From a virus, in the IMG/VR virus record IMGVR_UViG_3300029319_000645, positions 1 through 20,733 of that record: a stretch of 20,733 bases of DNA. One strand, given 5' to 3'. Below are positions 7,210 through 13,559 of the stretch, piece after piece. Below the pieces are notes generated by a model. The model worked only from the letters and a program-made list of their open reading frames with translations. It was not told the origin of the DNA and ran no database searches. Position numbers and translations under genes: made by a program. Position 1 is the first letter of the stretch; each line of letters begins with the position of its first letter.

Positions 7210-8838
7210 TTAAACGTAGTTAACGTCAGCAACAATGATTTTACCGTAGAATTCACTACGAACCATTTTCTTAGCGTAACGAGTCATAACACCTTTACGT
7301 GGTGTAAAGTTCTTAGGATCGTATACTAATGGTGTCATTATTAATGGTACGTATGGAGCGTAAACAGCACCTGTTTCTAAGAAGTTAGATCCTCTAAATC
7401 CAACAAGGATTTGGTTCTCTAACATATAAGGGTTCTTATAAACAGTAAATCTGTTATTGATTTGTCCAACTCTCTGTACACCCATTGCGTAGGATGCAGT
7501 AGAAGCATCACCATCAGCTGAGCTAGCATATCCAGGAATTGATTCTAAGATTGTAGCTGTCTCAGGAGAAACAACTATGAAGTTTGCACCACCTCTTAGA
7601 GTCTTTTGATGAATTGCGTTAGATACTGCTTGTATCTTGTTTCCAAGTGTTTGGAACCACTCGCCTTTAGTGTATGCGTTTGAGTTACCACTTGATTCAG
7701 TAAATGAACCTACGCCGTCATACTCATATCCAACTCTTGCTGACCATCTTTCAGTCTTAGCAGATGCATTTGCAAATAACATATCAAGGATTTCTAAGTC
7801 GATTTCCATTGAGATGTACTCACTTAACATAGAAGTCAATTCTGCTTCAGCGTCAACTGAATGATAAGCGTTAAGATCCTGAGCAAGCTCTGGAGTCCAA
7901 ACAGCTTTTAACTTACGTGTTTTTGCAATTATTGGAATACTCTTTAAGCTAATATCAACTTCTGGTATGTCGATGTCAGCTTCAGGATTTGCGTCAACTG
8001 CACCTGCACTAGCTTCAAACTCAGTACGTGAGTAGTTTGTTGTTGATTGCTTGTGGAACTTAATTCCAACGCCGTTAGCAGCGTTGAAAGTACCAGAAGC
8101 AATAAAACGAACTTCACTGTCATCAGCTGATGCTGAGGTGTATGCTGGGTAGAATGCGGTTACGCCAGAACCAGAAAGTTCGAATGCACGAACTCCATTA
8201 AGATCTGCACTTGATAAGTCAGCTGCTCTAACGTGAACGTTAACAAGCCCTGATACAATAGAAGCGGATAGATCTGGTTCATAATTAACATCTTTCCAAA
8301 CTGCGGAAGATGTTGTGTATTTATTAGCACTAAGTGATGCGGCAATTGTAAGTACACTTGAGCTAAAGTCATTGATGGAATATCCAAAACGACCTGCACC
8401 ATACAAACCGCCAGATGCATCGCCAGAAGATGATGTATCACCAAAGATATCAGCATTCTCTGTATGCAAACCTGTAGCTTGTGCTGAGCCGTACTTGAAG
8501 TCCAAGTAGAAAATAAGACCAGATGGTAAGTTCATTGGCTGAACAGAAACGAATTCCTGTGCTGCTAATTCACCAAAGATTCTACGAACCAAAGGTAGAG
8601 CAACTCCGCTCCACTCTTCAGAATTTGCAGAAGTACCAGTCTGAGAAGATTCATCAATTAATTGACGAGCCTGATTCTCAAGAAGAACTGCCATACCGTG
8701 TGTCTTTGTTTCATTACCAATACCTTCTAAAAGACCGGTTGGTTCCCATTTTTCTACCAACTTACGTGTTTGCTCTAAAAGCGCACGTTGTGGATTATAT
8801 CCATCCATAATTTCAGATAATTGTTCGAATTTTGGCAT
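7210..8838 (-). CDS. gp23: Major capsid protein, gp23-like
   Basis: A 542-residue T4-type major capsid protein that forms the icosahedral shell. Key blocks: FVSVQPMNLPSGLIFYLDF (about 95-113; T4 has CGVQPMNSPTGQVFALR), TRKLKAVWTPELAQDLNAYH followed by DAEAELTSMLS (T4: SRQLKAAYSIELAQDLRAVH, DADAELSGIL), GGANFIVVSPETATIL, and near the end YAPYVPLIMTP plus DPKNFTPRKGVMTRYAKK (T4: YAPYVALTPL, DPKNFQPVMGFKTRYG). The gp21 cleavage consensus (L/I-x-E) occurs as I61-D-E63 followed by Ser, close to T4's cleavage after residue 65, so the mature N-terminus may be Ser64. AAGGA precedes the ATG with a 7-base spacer. It follows the scaffold gene by 31 bases and is followed by a strong terminator, consistent with high expression. 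Confidence 0.97.
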   Translation of the reverse strand: MPKFEQLSEIMDGYNPQRALLEQTRKLVEKWEPTGLLEGIGNETKTHGMAVLLENQARQLIDESSQTGTSANSEEWSGVALPLVRRIFGELAAQEFVSVQPMNLPSGLIFYLDFKYGSAQATGLHTENADIFGDTSSSGDASGGLYGAGRFGYSINDFSSSVLTIAASLSANKYTTSSAVWKDVNYEPDLSASIVSGLVNVHVRAADLSSADLNGVRAFELSGSGVTAFYPAYTSASADDSEVRFIASGTFNAANGVGIKFHKQSTTNYSRTEFEASAGAVDANPEADIDIPEVDISLKSIPIIAKTRKLKAVWTPELAQDLNAYHSVDAEAELTSMLSEYISMEIDLEILDMLFANASAKTERWSARVGYEYDGVGSFTESSGNSNAYTKGEWFQTLGNKIQAVSNAIHQKTLRGGANFIVVSPETATILESIPGYASSADGDASTASYAMGVQRVGQINNRFTVYKNPYMLENQILVGFRGSNFLETGAVYAPYVPLIMTPLVYDPKNFTPRKGVMTRYAKKMVRSEFYGKIIVADVNYV

Positions 8839-8869
8839 TATATTTTCCTTATTTCTTTCAATTTATCCA

Positions 8870-10036
8870 TTAAAGGATGTTAGCTAATTTCTTAAATCGG
8901 TTACGCATCTCACTGCCTTCAGTAATTACTTCCTCTGTTTTTTCAGATTTGGTGCTTGCTGTTGCTTTTGATGCAGAACCCTTCACTTTGACTGATTCAT
9001 TTACTACTTCGTTCTTAGAACCAAAAGATTCTGCTAATGTTGAGTAAACCAACTTAACTTCTCTAATATTCTTTGCACGATCAAATGTTTCAATCACTTT
9101 AACTTTTTGTGCCTCGCTTAAGCCATAAGCACGGAAGAGTTTGTTTGTGAATAAAAGTTTTGCGTTAAGCATATTAACTTCAGAAAGTTCACCTCTTAAT
9201 ACTTCTACAGTATCACGGTATTCTTTCAATTCAGCTTCTAATGCTTCAACTTTATTTTCTTCTTCTTCAACTTCATTCTCTTCTTCGAGTGATTTAAGGA
9301 TTTCTTCTAAGTCGATTTCTTCATCAACTTCCTCTTCCTCTTCACCTTCAGTCATTTTACCTTTACCAGCTTTGCCAATATCGGTTGAACTACCTGATTT
9401 TTTGTCGTGAGCGTTGTCGCCTTTGCCGATTCCTGAGGAAACATCATTTTCATCAACTGTTTCTTCCTCTTCGTCGCCCTCTGCAACAGGCTCTTCATCT
9501 GCAGGTTCGTCATCTTCTTCAAGTTCAGATTCGAGTTCCTTAATTACAGCTTCTAGATCTAACTCCTCATCCATTTCATCTTCGTCGTCTTTTTCATCTT
9601 CCATCTCTTCTTCATCTTCATCTTTCATTTTCATTTCATCGACTTCGACTTCATCAACTACAGGAGCATACTTTACACCATCAATCTCGATAATTTCAGA
9701 TTCATCAACTTCTTCTTCTTCATCTTCATCTTCATCTTTCATTCTCATCTCATCCATATCGTCATCTTCTTTAGAATCTTCATCAGATGGATCTTCATCG
9801 GCGTCTTTCATTCTCATCTCATCCATATCTTCATCTTCATCATCTTTTTTCATTTCTTCAACTTCGTCATCTTCAGTTACTTCTTCTTCACCCTCGATTT
9901 CTGATTGAAGTTTTTTAGAAAGCATAGACTGTATAGTAGGTGTGAAAGCTTCTTCTAATGCTAATTTAGCATTTTCTATTGCTGTTTCACGGACTGCTTT
10001 AGCGTCTGCGATGGCTTCTTTCAATAAGTCATCCAT
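8870..10036 (-). CDS. gp22: Prohead scaffold (core) protein, gp22-like
   Basis: A 388-residue, extremely acidic protein. The C-terminal block from about residue 286 to 337 (VNMLNAKLLFTNKLFRAYGL, then QKVKVIETFDRAKNIREVKL and VYSTLAES) is the recognisable gp22 signature of marine T4-like phages. The N-terminus is helical (MDDLLKEAIADAKAV). Residues 45-260 are almost entirely Glu/Asp with Lys/Met islands, including repeats [VM]-[DE]-E-M-[RK]-x-K/D-D at about 59, 71, 94 and 132. Longer than T4 gp22 (269 residues) mainly through this acidic middle. gp22 fills the prohead and is degraded by gp21; possible L/I-x-E cleavage sites include LAE at 334-336 and ITE near the C-terminus. GGAG at 10045-10048 lies 8 bases before the ATG. 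It lies directly before the capsid gene, as in T4. Confidence 0.92.
   Translation of the reverse strand: MDDLLKEAIADAKAVRETAIENAKLALEEAFTPTIQSMLSKKLQSEIEGEEEVTEDDEVEEMKKDDEDEDMDEMRMKDADEDPSDEDSKEDDDMDEMRMKDEDEDEEEEVDESEIIEIDGVKYAPVVDEVEVDEMKMKDEDEEEMEDEKDDEDEMDEELDLEAVIKELESELEEDDEPADEEPVAEGDEEEETVDENDVSSGIGKGDNAHDKKSGSSTDIGKAGKGKMTEGEEEEEVDEEIDLEEILKSLEEENEVEEEENKVEALEAELKEYRDTVEVLRGELSEVNMLNAKLLFTNKLFRAYGLSEAQKVKVIETFDRAKNIREVKLVYSTLAESFGSKNEVVNESVKVKGSASKATASTKSEKTEEVITEGSEMRNRFKKLANIL
9250..9905. repeat. Polypurine/polypyrimidine, low-complexity acidic repeat tract inside the scaffold gene
   Basis: The plus strand is dominated by TTC/ATC/TCT units (coding strand GAA/GAT/AGA). Near-identical blocks encoding MDEMRMKD occur at about 9733-9760 and 9803-9828, and a diverged copy (DEMKMKD) at about 9620-9640. 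It also creates a long Ser-rich open frame on the plus strand that I regard as spurious. Confidence 0.7.
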
Positions 10037-10103
10037 TACTAAATCTCCATTTAGGATTCAATATAGTTATTTTGAACTATAATATTATTAAGTTTAAAGC
10101 GGA

Positions 10104-10135
10104 ACATCGTATGTCGGTAGAATTACCCACGATGT
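10104..10135 (-). promoter_or_regulatory. Nested hairpin in the scaffold leader
   Basis: Coding strand ACATCGT (10129-10135) pairs with ACGATGT (10104-10110), a perfect 7-bp stem. Inside it GGTA-ATTC-TACC forms a second 4-bp hairpin. No T-run follows, so it is unlikely to be an intrinsic terminator; an RNA-stability or translation-control element is possible. Confidence 0.45.
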
Positions 10136-10146
10136 ATTTTTACTTT

Positions 10147-10161
10147 TCTTACATATAAATA
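10147..10161 (-). promoter_or_regulatory. Candidate late promoter motif TATTTATA-N2-TAAGA (copy 2)
   Basis: Coding-strand TATTTATATGTAAGA, 111 bases before the scaffold ATG and just after the bS21 stop. It matches the sites at 14449-14463 and 2787-2801. It would drive scaffold and capsid genes with a roughly 110-base leader containing the hairpin at 10104-10135. Confidence 0.5.
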
Positions 10162-10179
10162 TATATAAAGTAAAAAATA

Positions 10180-10368
10180 TCAGTTGTTTTGAGAATTTTT
10201 TTTCATTCTCAATTTTGCTTTCAAACGTTTTTTTCTTTTTGTTATAGATGGTTTTTCATAGAACCGTCTGTCTTGTAACTCTAAAAGTATTTTAGAATCT
10301 TTTACTTTTCGTTTGAACTGACTTATAGCCTTTTCTATATTATTTTTACGAACCTTTACTTCTATCAA
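10180..10368 (-). CDS. rpsU: Ribosomal protein bS21, phage-encoded
   Basis: A 62-residue basic protein whose full length aligns with bacterial bS21: an N-terminal strand MIEVKVRKNN (E. coli PVIKVRENE), a helix with FKRKV (18-22; E. coli FKRSC), then RRFYEKPSITKRKK (34-47; E. coli REFYEKPTTERKR) and a Lys/Arg C-terminal tail. bS21 sits on the small ribosomal subunit near the anti-Shine-Dalgarno and aids initiation. The start is TTG at 10368, chosen because the family N-terminus fits and AGAGG (10374-10378) sits 5 bases upstream; no in-frame ATG is available. It follows the previous gene's TAG by 8 bases. bS21 homologues are known from marine phages such as pelagiphage HTVC008M. Modification of host ribosome specificity is inference. 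Confidence 0.9.
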   Translation of the reverse strand: MIEVKVRKNNIEKAISQFKRKVKDSKILLELQDRRFYEKPSITKRKKRLKAKLRMKKNSQNN

Positions 10369-10376
10369 GTTAACCT

Positions 10377-10949
10377 CTACTTATCTTTACGAGCTGCTAT
10401 AGCTTTTGCTATTGCTTTTCTTCTTTTTGCTAGATACTCATCTGAATCATCTTTATCACCATCGTTATCAATATCACCATCTTCTTTACCAACTGGATCC
10501 ATAGCTTCACCTAATTCAAAGTATCTTCCAAGAATGTTACCCATATCCTCATATAATACAGCCATTCTTTCTTTTAGTTGTTGTGCTTCACCAGCTATCT
10601 TACCAAATTGTTTGGAAAAGCCAGTTAATTCTTTCATATTACGATTTACTGTAATCTTATCAAAATTCTCATCAGCTTCAGTAAGAGCATATTGTTTAGC
10701 ATATTCTGCTAATTCAGAAAGTCCTTTAGCTACTTCTCTCAAATCATTCTCACCAAAAATGGTTTTTCTATAGTTACCAAATGTGGATAACTTTTCTGTT
10801 AACTCAGATGCAGATACGCTTGTTTCTTCTTCATCCATACTTTCTTGCTTAATAAGTTTTGATAACTTAATACCATTCCCTATTGGCTTCTCAGTAACAA
10901 CACCACCTATTGTTGCAAATTCTTTGATAATATCTTTCATTTTAACCAT
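10377..10949 (-). CDS. Probable prohead/virion protein with C-terminal EF-hand-like motif
   Basis: A 190-residue protein starting MVKMKDIIKEFATIGG. An ATG further upstream (11003) is rejected because AGGAG at 10956-10960 stands 6 bases before 10949 and forms TAAGGAG with the previous gene's stop; the longer start would overlap that gene by 44 bases. The middle is helical and coiled-coil-like (about 75-145). Residues 159-170 (DIDNDGDKDDSD) fit an EF-hand calcium loop with D159, D161, D163, G164 and D170, followed by a basic tail with YLAKRRKAIAKAIAARK. Similar Asp-rich plus RRKAI tails occur at the ends of marine T4-like phage proteins. Possible gp21-type cleavage: LTE before Ala. Function unknown; location suggests a prohead core role. 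Confidence 0.75.
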   Translation of the reverse strand: MVKMKDIIKEFATIGGVVTEKPIGNGIKLSKLIKQESMDEEETSVSASELTEKLSTFGNYRKTIFGENDLREVAKGLSELAEYAKQYALTEADENFDKITVNRNMKELTGFSKQFGKIAGEAQQLKERMAVLYEDMGNILGRYFELGEAMDPVGKEDGDIDNDGDKDDSDEYLAKRRKAIAKAIAARKDK

Positions 10950-10959
10950 TATTGGCTCC

Positions 10960-11304
10960 TTACTTTCTAAGTTTTCCTCGTTTAGAGTATCTTCTGAAAC
11001 CATCTCTTACTCGGTTCCATAAAGCCCTCATTAAATCTTTTTGTCCTGTACCAGTATCTCTAACTGGACCTGACATAATTGCTCTTTGTAAATCCATAGC
11101 ATCGTACTTACCAGCTTTTACACCATCCATCATCATTTTTACAGTTTGTGCTGATGCTTTACCAATCATCTTTCCCATCTTTATAACATCTTGTTCAACC
11201 ATTTTCTTTGCTTCTGGCGAACTAAATGGTAATTGTGATGGTGAACTAAAAGGTGCTTCATCAACCATATTTTCCATTAGTCTTTTATAAATAGATTTTT
11301 TCAT
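10960..11304 (-). CDS. Hypothetical basic protein, probable prohead component
   Basis: A 114-residue protein beginning MKKSIYKRLMENMVDEAPF. A Ser/Pro-rich stretch (18-30) is followed by Met-rich amphipathic helices (35-70) and a strongly basic C-terminus (WNRVRDGFRRYSKRGKLRK). MVDE followed by Ala near residue 16 resembles a prohead-protease site but lacks the preferred L/I. It overlaps the upstream gene's stop by one base (TAATG) and is 10 bases from the next start. No family recognised. The charge pattern suits an internal head protein near DNA or the acidic core; this is inference. Confidence 0.7.
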   Translation of the reverse strand: MKKSIYKRLMENMVDEAPFSSPSQLPFSSPEAKKMVEQDVIKMGKMIGKASAQTVKMMMDGVKAGKYDAMDLQRAIMSGPVRDTGTGQKDLMRALWNRVRDGFRRYSKRGKLRK

Positions 11305-11669
11305 TATCTTCTTAGTCCTAATGATTTTCTAAGTCTTAATGACTTCATTCTTTTTCTTAAAATTCTTTTACCTTTTGCTTTTCTTTTTATAGCAGCTCTT
11401 CTCTGCCCCCTTTTCTTTCTAACTCTTTCACCTGTACTTACCATCACACAAGCTTTTTTGGATGGACTATACTTCATACGAGGTGGACAAAAGGCTTTTA
11501 ACTTAACCCTACGATTTCGTATTACTCTACGTTTTCTTAGTTCAGTTAGAAAAGCTAATGCAATTTCATCAACTGTTTTTGAATTCTCCCACATTTCATC
11601 TTCAACTAAGTCAAAGAATCCATTCCTATCAGCGTATTCTATTAAACCATATATCTCGGTTAGTTTCAT
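11304..11669 (-). CDS. Hypothetical protein with very basic C-terminal half
   Basis: A 121-residue protein. Residues 1-42 are acidic and helical (MKLTEIYGLIEYADRNGF); residues 43-121 are dominated by Arg/Lys. In between are two cysteines (C61, C74) in the segment AFCPPRMKYSPSKKACVMV. The tail carries RRAAIKRKAKGKRILRKRMK then LRLRKSLGLRR. This CPP...KAC plus RLRKS pattern looks like a conserved small protein of marine T4-like head clusters, although I cannot name it. A DNA-binding or core-binding head protein is plausible. AAGG in the end of the previous gene may serve as Shine-Dalgarno; the gap to that gene's stop is 4 bases. Confidence 0.7.
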   Translation of the reverse strand: MKLTEIYGLIEYADRNGFFDLVEDEMWENSKTVDEIALAFLTELRKRRVIRNRRVKLKAFCPPRMKYSPSKKACVMVSTGERVRKKRGQRRAAIKRKAKGKRILRKRMKSLRLRKSLGLRR

Positions 11670-11673
11670 TAAA

Positions 11674-11973
11674 TTAACTTACCTTTGGATTTTTCTTTAA
11701 TACGTAAACCACTTTGTTGTTAGTAGCCATATGTTTTGGTGCAAATTCATATAATTGATTTTGTTGAAGTTTAGATATATCTATTCTTCCACCATCCCAT
11801 AAATCTATATGTCCTGTAGTACCTGATTCAGCAACAATAACACCACCCATTCCAAAGTCGGAACCTGTGAAACTAGCACTTGTATTACTAACTTGAATTA
11901 CTCTAGTCCATTTGCCAGGAACTCCAAATTTTTGAGCCTGGTTATAATCGGTTGGGTGATCGTTCATTCCCAT
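11674..11973 (-). CDS. Small hypothetical, possible head decoration or accessory protein
   Basis: A 99-residue protein beginning MGMNDHPTDYNQAQKFG. Beta-rich with many Gly (GSDFGMGGVIVAESG), WDGGRIDIS, and a final strand VVYVLKKNPKVS. AGGAG overlaps the upstream gene's stop (TAGGAG) 6 bases before the ATG. Its neutral, beta-rich character differs from the charged helical neighbours, so it may be a surface or decoration protein rather than a core component. No family recognised; the role is a guess from composition. Confidence 0.65.
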   Translation of the reverse strand: MGMNDHPTDYNQAQKFGVPGKWTRVIQVSNTSASFTGSDFGMGGVIVAESGTTGHIDLWDGGRIDISKLQQNQLYEFAPKHMATNNKVVYVLKKNPKVS

Positions 11974-11982
11974 AATTTACTC

Positions 11983-12261
11983 CTAAGTATTTTTTCTTTT
12001 CCAGTCAGCTAATTTGACTTTCATTTCAATCACATATTTTTTATAAAAACGCTGTAGCTCTAATACTTGTCTTTTGTAGTCAGCATCTTTATCTTTTGCT
12101 AAATCTTTCATAAGAGTTTTCATATTTCTATCAACTCTATCCATAGCACTTTCAATAGATTTAAAGTAATTATCATATCCAGCAAAACCCATCTTTATCT
12201 TTCCTTCAGATAATCTAAAATTTCTCCACTTAGTCCACATTTCTTTTGTGTATTCTGGCAT
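11983..12261 (-). CDS. Small helical hypothetical protein
   Basis: A 92-residue, Lys-rich protein beginning MPEYTKEMWTKWRNFRLSEG. Most of the chain from residue 28 to the end (SIESAMDRVDRNMKTLMKDL and QVLELQRFYKKYVIEMKVKL) predicts as long helices with heptad-like hydrophobics. The start overlaps the prohead protease stop by one base (TAATG), so it is probably translationally coupled to it. No known family; a small core protein analogous in position to T4 gp67/gp68 is possible but not shown. Confidence 0.65.
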   Translation of the reverse strand: MPEYTKEMWTKWRNFRLSEGKIKMGFAGYDNYFKSIESAMDRVDRNMKTLMKDLAKDKDADYKRQVLELQRFYKKYVIEMKVKLADWKRKNT

Positions 12262-12878
12262 TATTCTTCTCTCATTATCTGATTAATAACGTGTTCTACT
12301 TTACAATAATCTCCACAAGTTCTACCTTGTGTCTTATCTACTGATTCATTCATTGGATACATAAATGCACCGTGTGTAGATGGATTGGATACGAAATCAA
12401 AAGCGATGAGTTCAAAATCTTTTTGAACTTCCTGTGCCTCTTTACCACTATCTTCAGTTACAGTCTCTACTGAACCAACACCTCTTGATGAAATACCTAA
12501 CTTGATACCATTTTTAAATAACTCTCTTAAAATATTACCACTTGGTGTTGTTAAAATTTCTACTTCACCTATTAAATCGTTTCCTCTCCAATTCATATCA
12601 GTAATATTATGTGAAACGTTAGCAAGGTTTACTACTGAACTATCTGGATGGTCAAGTTCACCCATAGCTCTCTTTTCTTTTACAAAATTCTTTGAATACT
12701 CGTTAGCTTCTCTAACTAATATTTCTTTAGGATAAACTCTACCATTTTGGTTTTTAGCTTCTGCTCTTTGTAATACACCACGTACAACTAACTTTCCGTT
12801 GTTCTCTTTTACAGATTCAGTTATCTGTTCAGGTGTTACTTCAAAAGGTAGATAATCTACTATAAGTTGTTTATTCAT
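12261..12878 (-). CDS. gp21: Prohead protease, gp21-like (peptidase U9)
   Basis: A 205-residue serine protease of the T4 gp21 family, which matures the prohead by cutting scaffold and capsid proteins after L/I-x-E. Visible signatures: RVLQRAEAKNQNGRVYPK-like start (GVLQRAEAKNQNGRVYP, 34-50), catalytic His in GELDHP (H77), catalytic Ser in GISSRG (S130/S131), and Asp in AFDFVSNPS (D161). Length is close to T4 gp21 (212 residues). The C-terminal tail (about 178-205) has two Cys (C188, C192), unusual here. It lies two genes away from positional T4 equivalents because several small genes separate it from scaffold, but order portal-protease-scaffold-capsid is kept. It starts 1 base after the previous gene's stop. 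Confidence 0.93.
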   Translation of the reverse strand: MNKQLIVDYLPFEVTPEQITESVKENNGKLVVRGVLQRAEAKNQNGRVYPKEILVREANEYSKNFVKEKRAMGELDHPDSSVVNLANVSHNITDMNWRGNDLIGEVEILTTPSGNILRELFKNGIKLGISSRGVGSVETVTEDSGKEAQEVQKDFELIAFDFVSNPSTHGAFMYPMNESVDKTQGRTCGDYCKVEHVINQIMREE

Positions 12879-12879
12879 A

Positions 12880-13125
12880 CTATTTCACTTTCTTATAAAT
12901 ACGTTCAACCTCTTTCATAAAAGAAGTTATATTCTTTTTATACATTCTACCTATCTCTTTTGAAAGTTGTACGTTAGTTGGATTAGCATCTTTTAATATC
13001 GCTTGTTGCATATCAAACATAGATTTTCTTAATCCAGCTTCTTTTTTCATCAGTTTCATCTTAGAAGCTTTAACAGCCTTTTTATCGAGAGGTGATTCTA
13101 CTAAAAAATCTTTTAGCTTTATCAT
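12880..13125 (-). CDS. Small basic helical protein with probable prohead-protease site
   Basis: An 81-residue protein beginning MIKLKDFLVESPLDKKA. It is rich in Lys and Met and mostly helical. L8-V-E10 followed by Ser fits the gp21 cleavage consensus and would release a mature basic chain, as for internal head proteins in T4. The ATG overlaps the upstream gene's TGA (ATGA), so translation is coupled. The gene directly precedes the protease. A prohead-core or internal head protein is likely by charge, site and context; no named family. Confidence 0.7.
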   Translation of the reverse strand: MIKLKDFLVESPLDKKAVKASKMKLMKKEAGLRKSMFDMQQAILKDANPTNVQLSKEIGRMYKKNITSFMKEVERIYKKVK

Positions 13126-13559
13126 TGTAATTTACCGATTTTGTTAGATAGTCTAACTAATCTTTCTGCTATTTTACTTAAAGCCTTATGTGTATTTTTC
13201 CAATATGAACTTGAGTCTACTTTTAATTCACTTTTTAGTCTAACAGCCATATCGATTTGTTTACTTAAATTTTTCAATGTGTAATTTACTTCACGCATTG
13301 ATTTACCAATTTTTTGTCTTGGTGTGAACTCTTCATTATTTCTCCAGTCGTGGTATCTACCCTCATTTATATCCTCAGATACATAACCACTACCACTAGC
13401 TATTTGCTTTCTTCTATCCAATGGAACACCATCCTTAGTACCTTTACCACTAAAGGCTCTTGGTGTCATATAGCCTGGCGTAGCTGAAGAAGTTGATACC
13501 TCTTCAAGTTCTTGTCTTATTAGTTCTTTAAGAAGTTCTATTAGTTCACTTTTTTTCAT
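13122..13559 (-). CDS. Hypothetical head-cluster protein with TPGYMTPRAF motif
   Basis: A 145-residue protein. The N-terminal helix (MKKSELIELLKELIRQELEE) is followed by a disordered segment holding SSATPGYMTPRAFSGKG (24-40), a motif I associate with small proteins near the portal and protease in marine T4-like phages. The C-terminal half (85-145) is helical and basic (VNYTLKNLSKQIDMAVRLKS, YWKNTHKALSKIAERLVRLS). It overlaps the upstream gene by 14 bases and the downstream gene by 4. Function unknown; core or portal-associated role inferred from location. Confidence 0.72.
   Translation of the reverse strand: MKKSELIELLKELIRQELEEVSTSSATPGYMTPRAFSGKGTKDGVPLDRRKQIASGSGYVSEDINEGRYHDWRNNEEFTPRQKIGKSMREVNYTLKNLSKQIDMAVRLKSELKVDSSSYWKNTHKALSKIAERLVRLSNKIGKLQ

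Larger units (their letters stand above)
10037..10179 (-). promoter_or_regulatory. 143-base leader region before the scaffold gene
   Basis: The longest gap between genes in the window. In transcription order it holds the motif TATTTATA-TG-TAAGA (10147-10161), a nested hairpin (10104-10135), an AT-rich stretch, and the scaffold Shine-Dalgarno (10045-10048). No ORF of note is seen. It looks like a promoter plus structured 5' leader for scaffold and capsid, which is inference. Confidence 0.55.

Noticed and set aside
8160-8456. 98-residue minus-strand frame inside the capsid gene
   Set aside because: Out-of-frame shadow of gp23 with unusual Leu/His composition and no ribosome-binding site.
9141-9410. 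Plus-strand 89-residue Ser-rich open frame
   Set aside because: Same antisense low-complexity effect from the scaffold gene.
9414-9908. 164-residue Ser-rich open frame on the plus strand
   Set aside because: It is the antisense shadow of the Glu/Asp-rich scaffold gene (GAA/GAT read backwards as TTC/ATC); there is no Shine-Dalgarno and the composition is trivial.
10950-11003. Upstream ATG at 11003 extending the 190-residue protein by 18 residues
   Set aside because: The ATG at 10949 has an AGGAG at a good distance and sits right behind the previous stop; the longer start would overlap the neighbour by 44 bases.
12894-12901. TATTTATA before the prohead protease as a fourth full promoter copy
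   Set aside because: It is inside the upstream coding region (encoding Ile-Tyr-Lys) and lacks the N2-TAAGA spacing, so chance in AT-rich DNA cannot be excluded.
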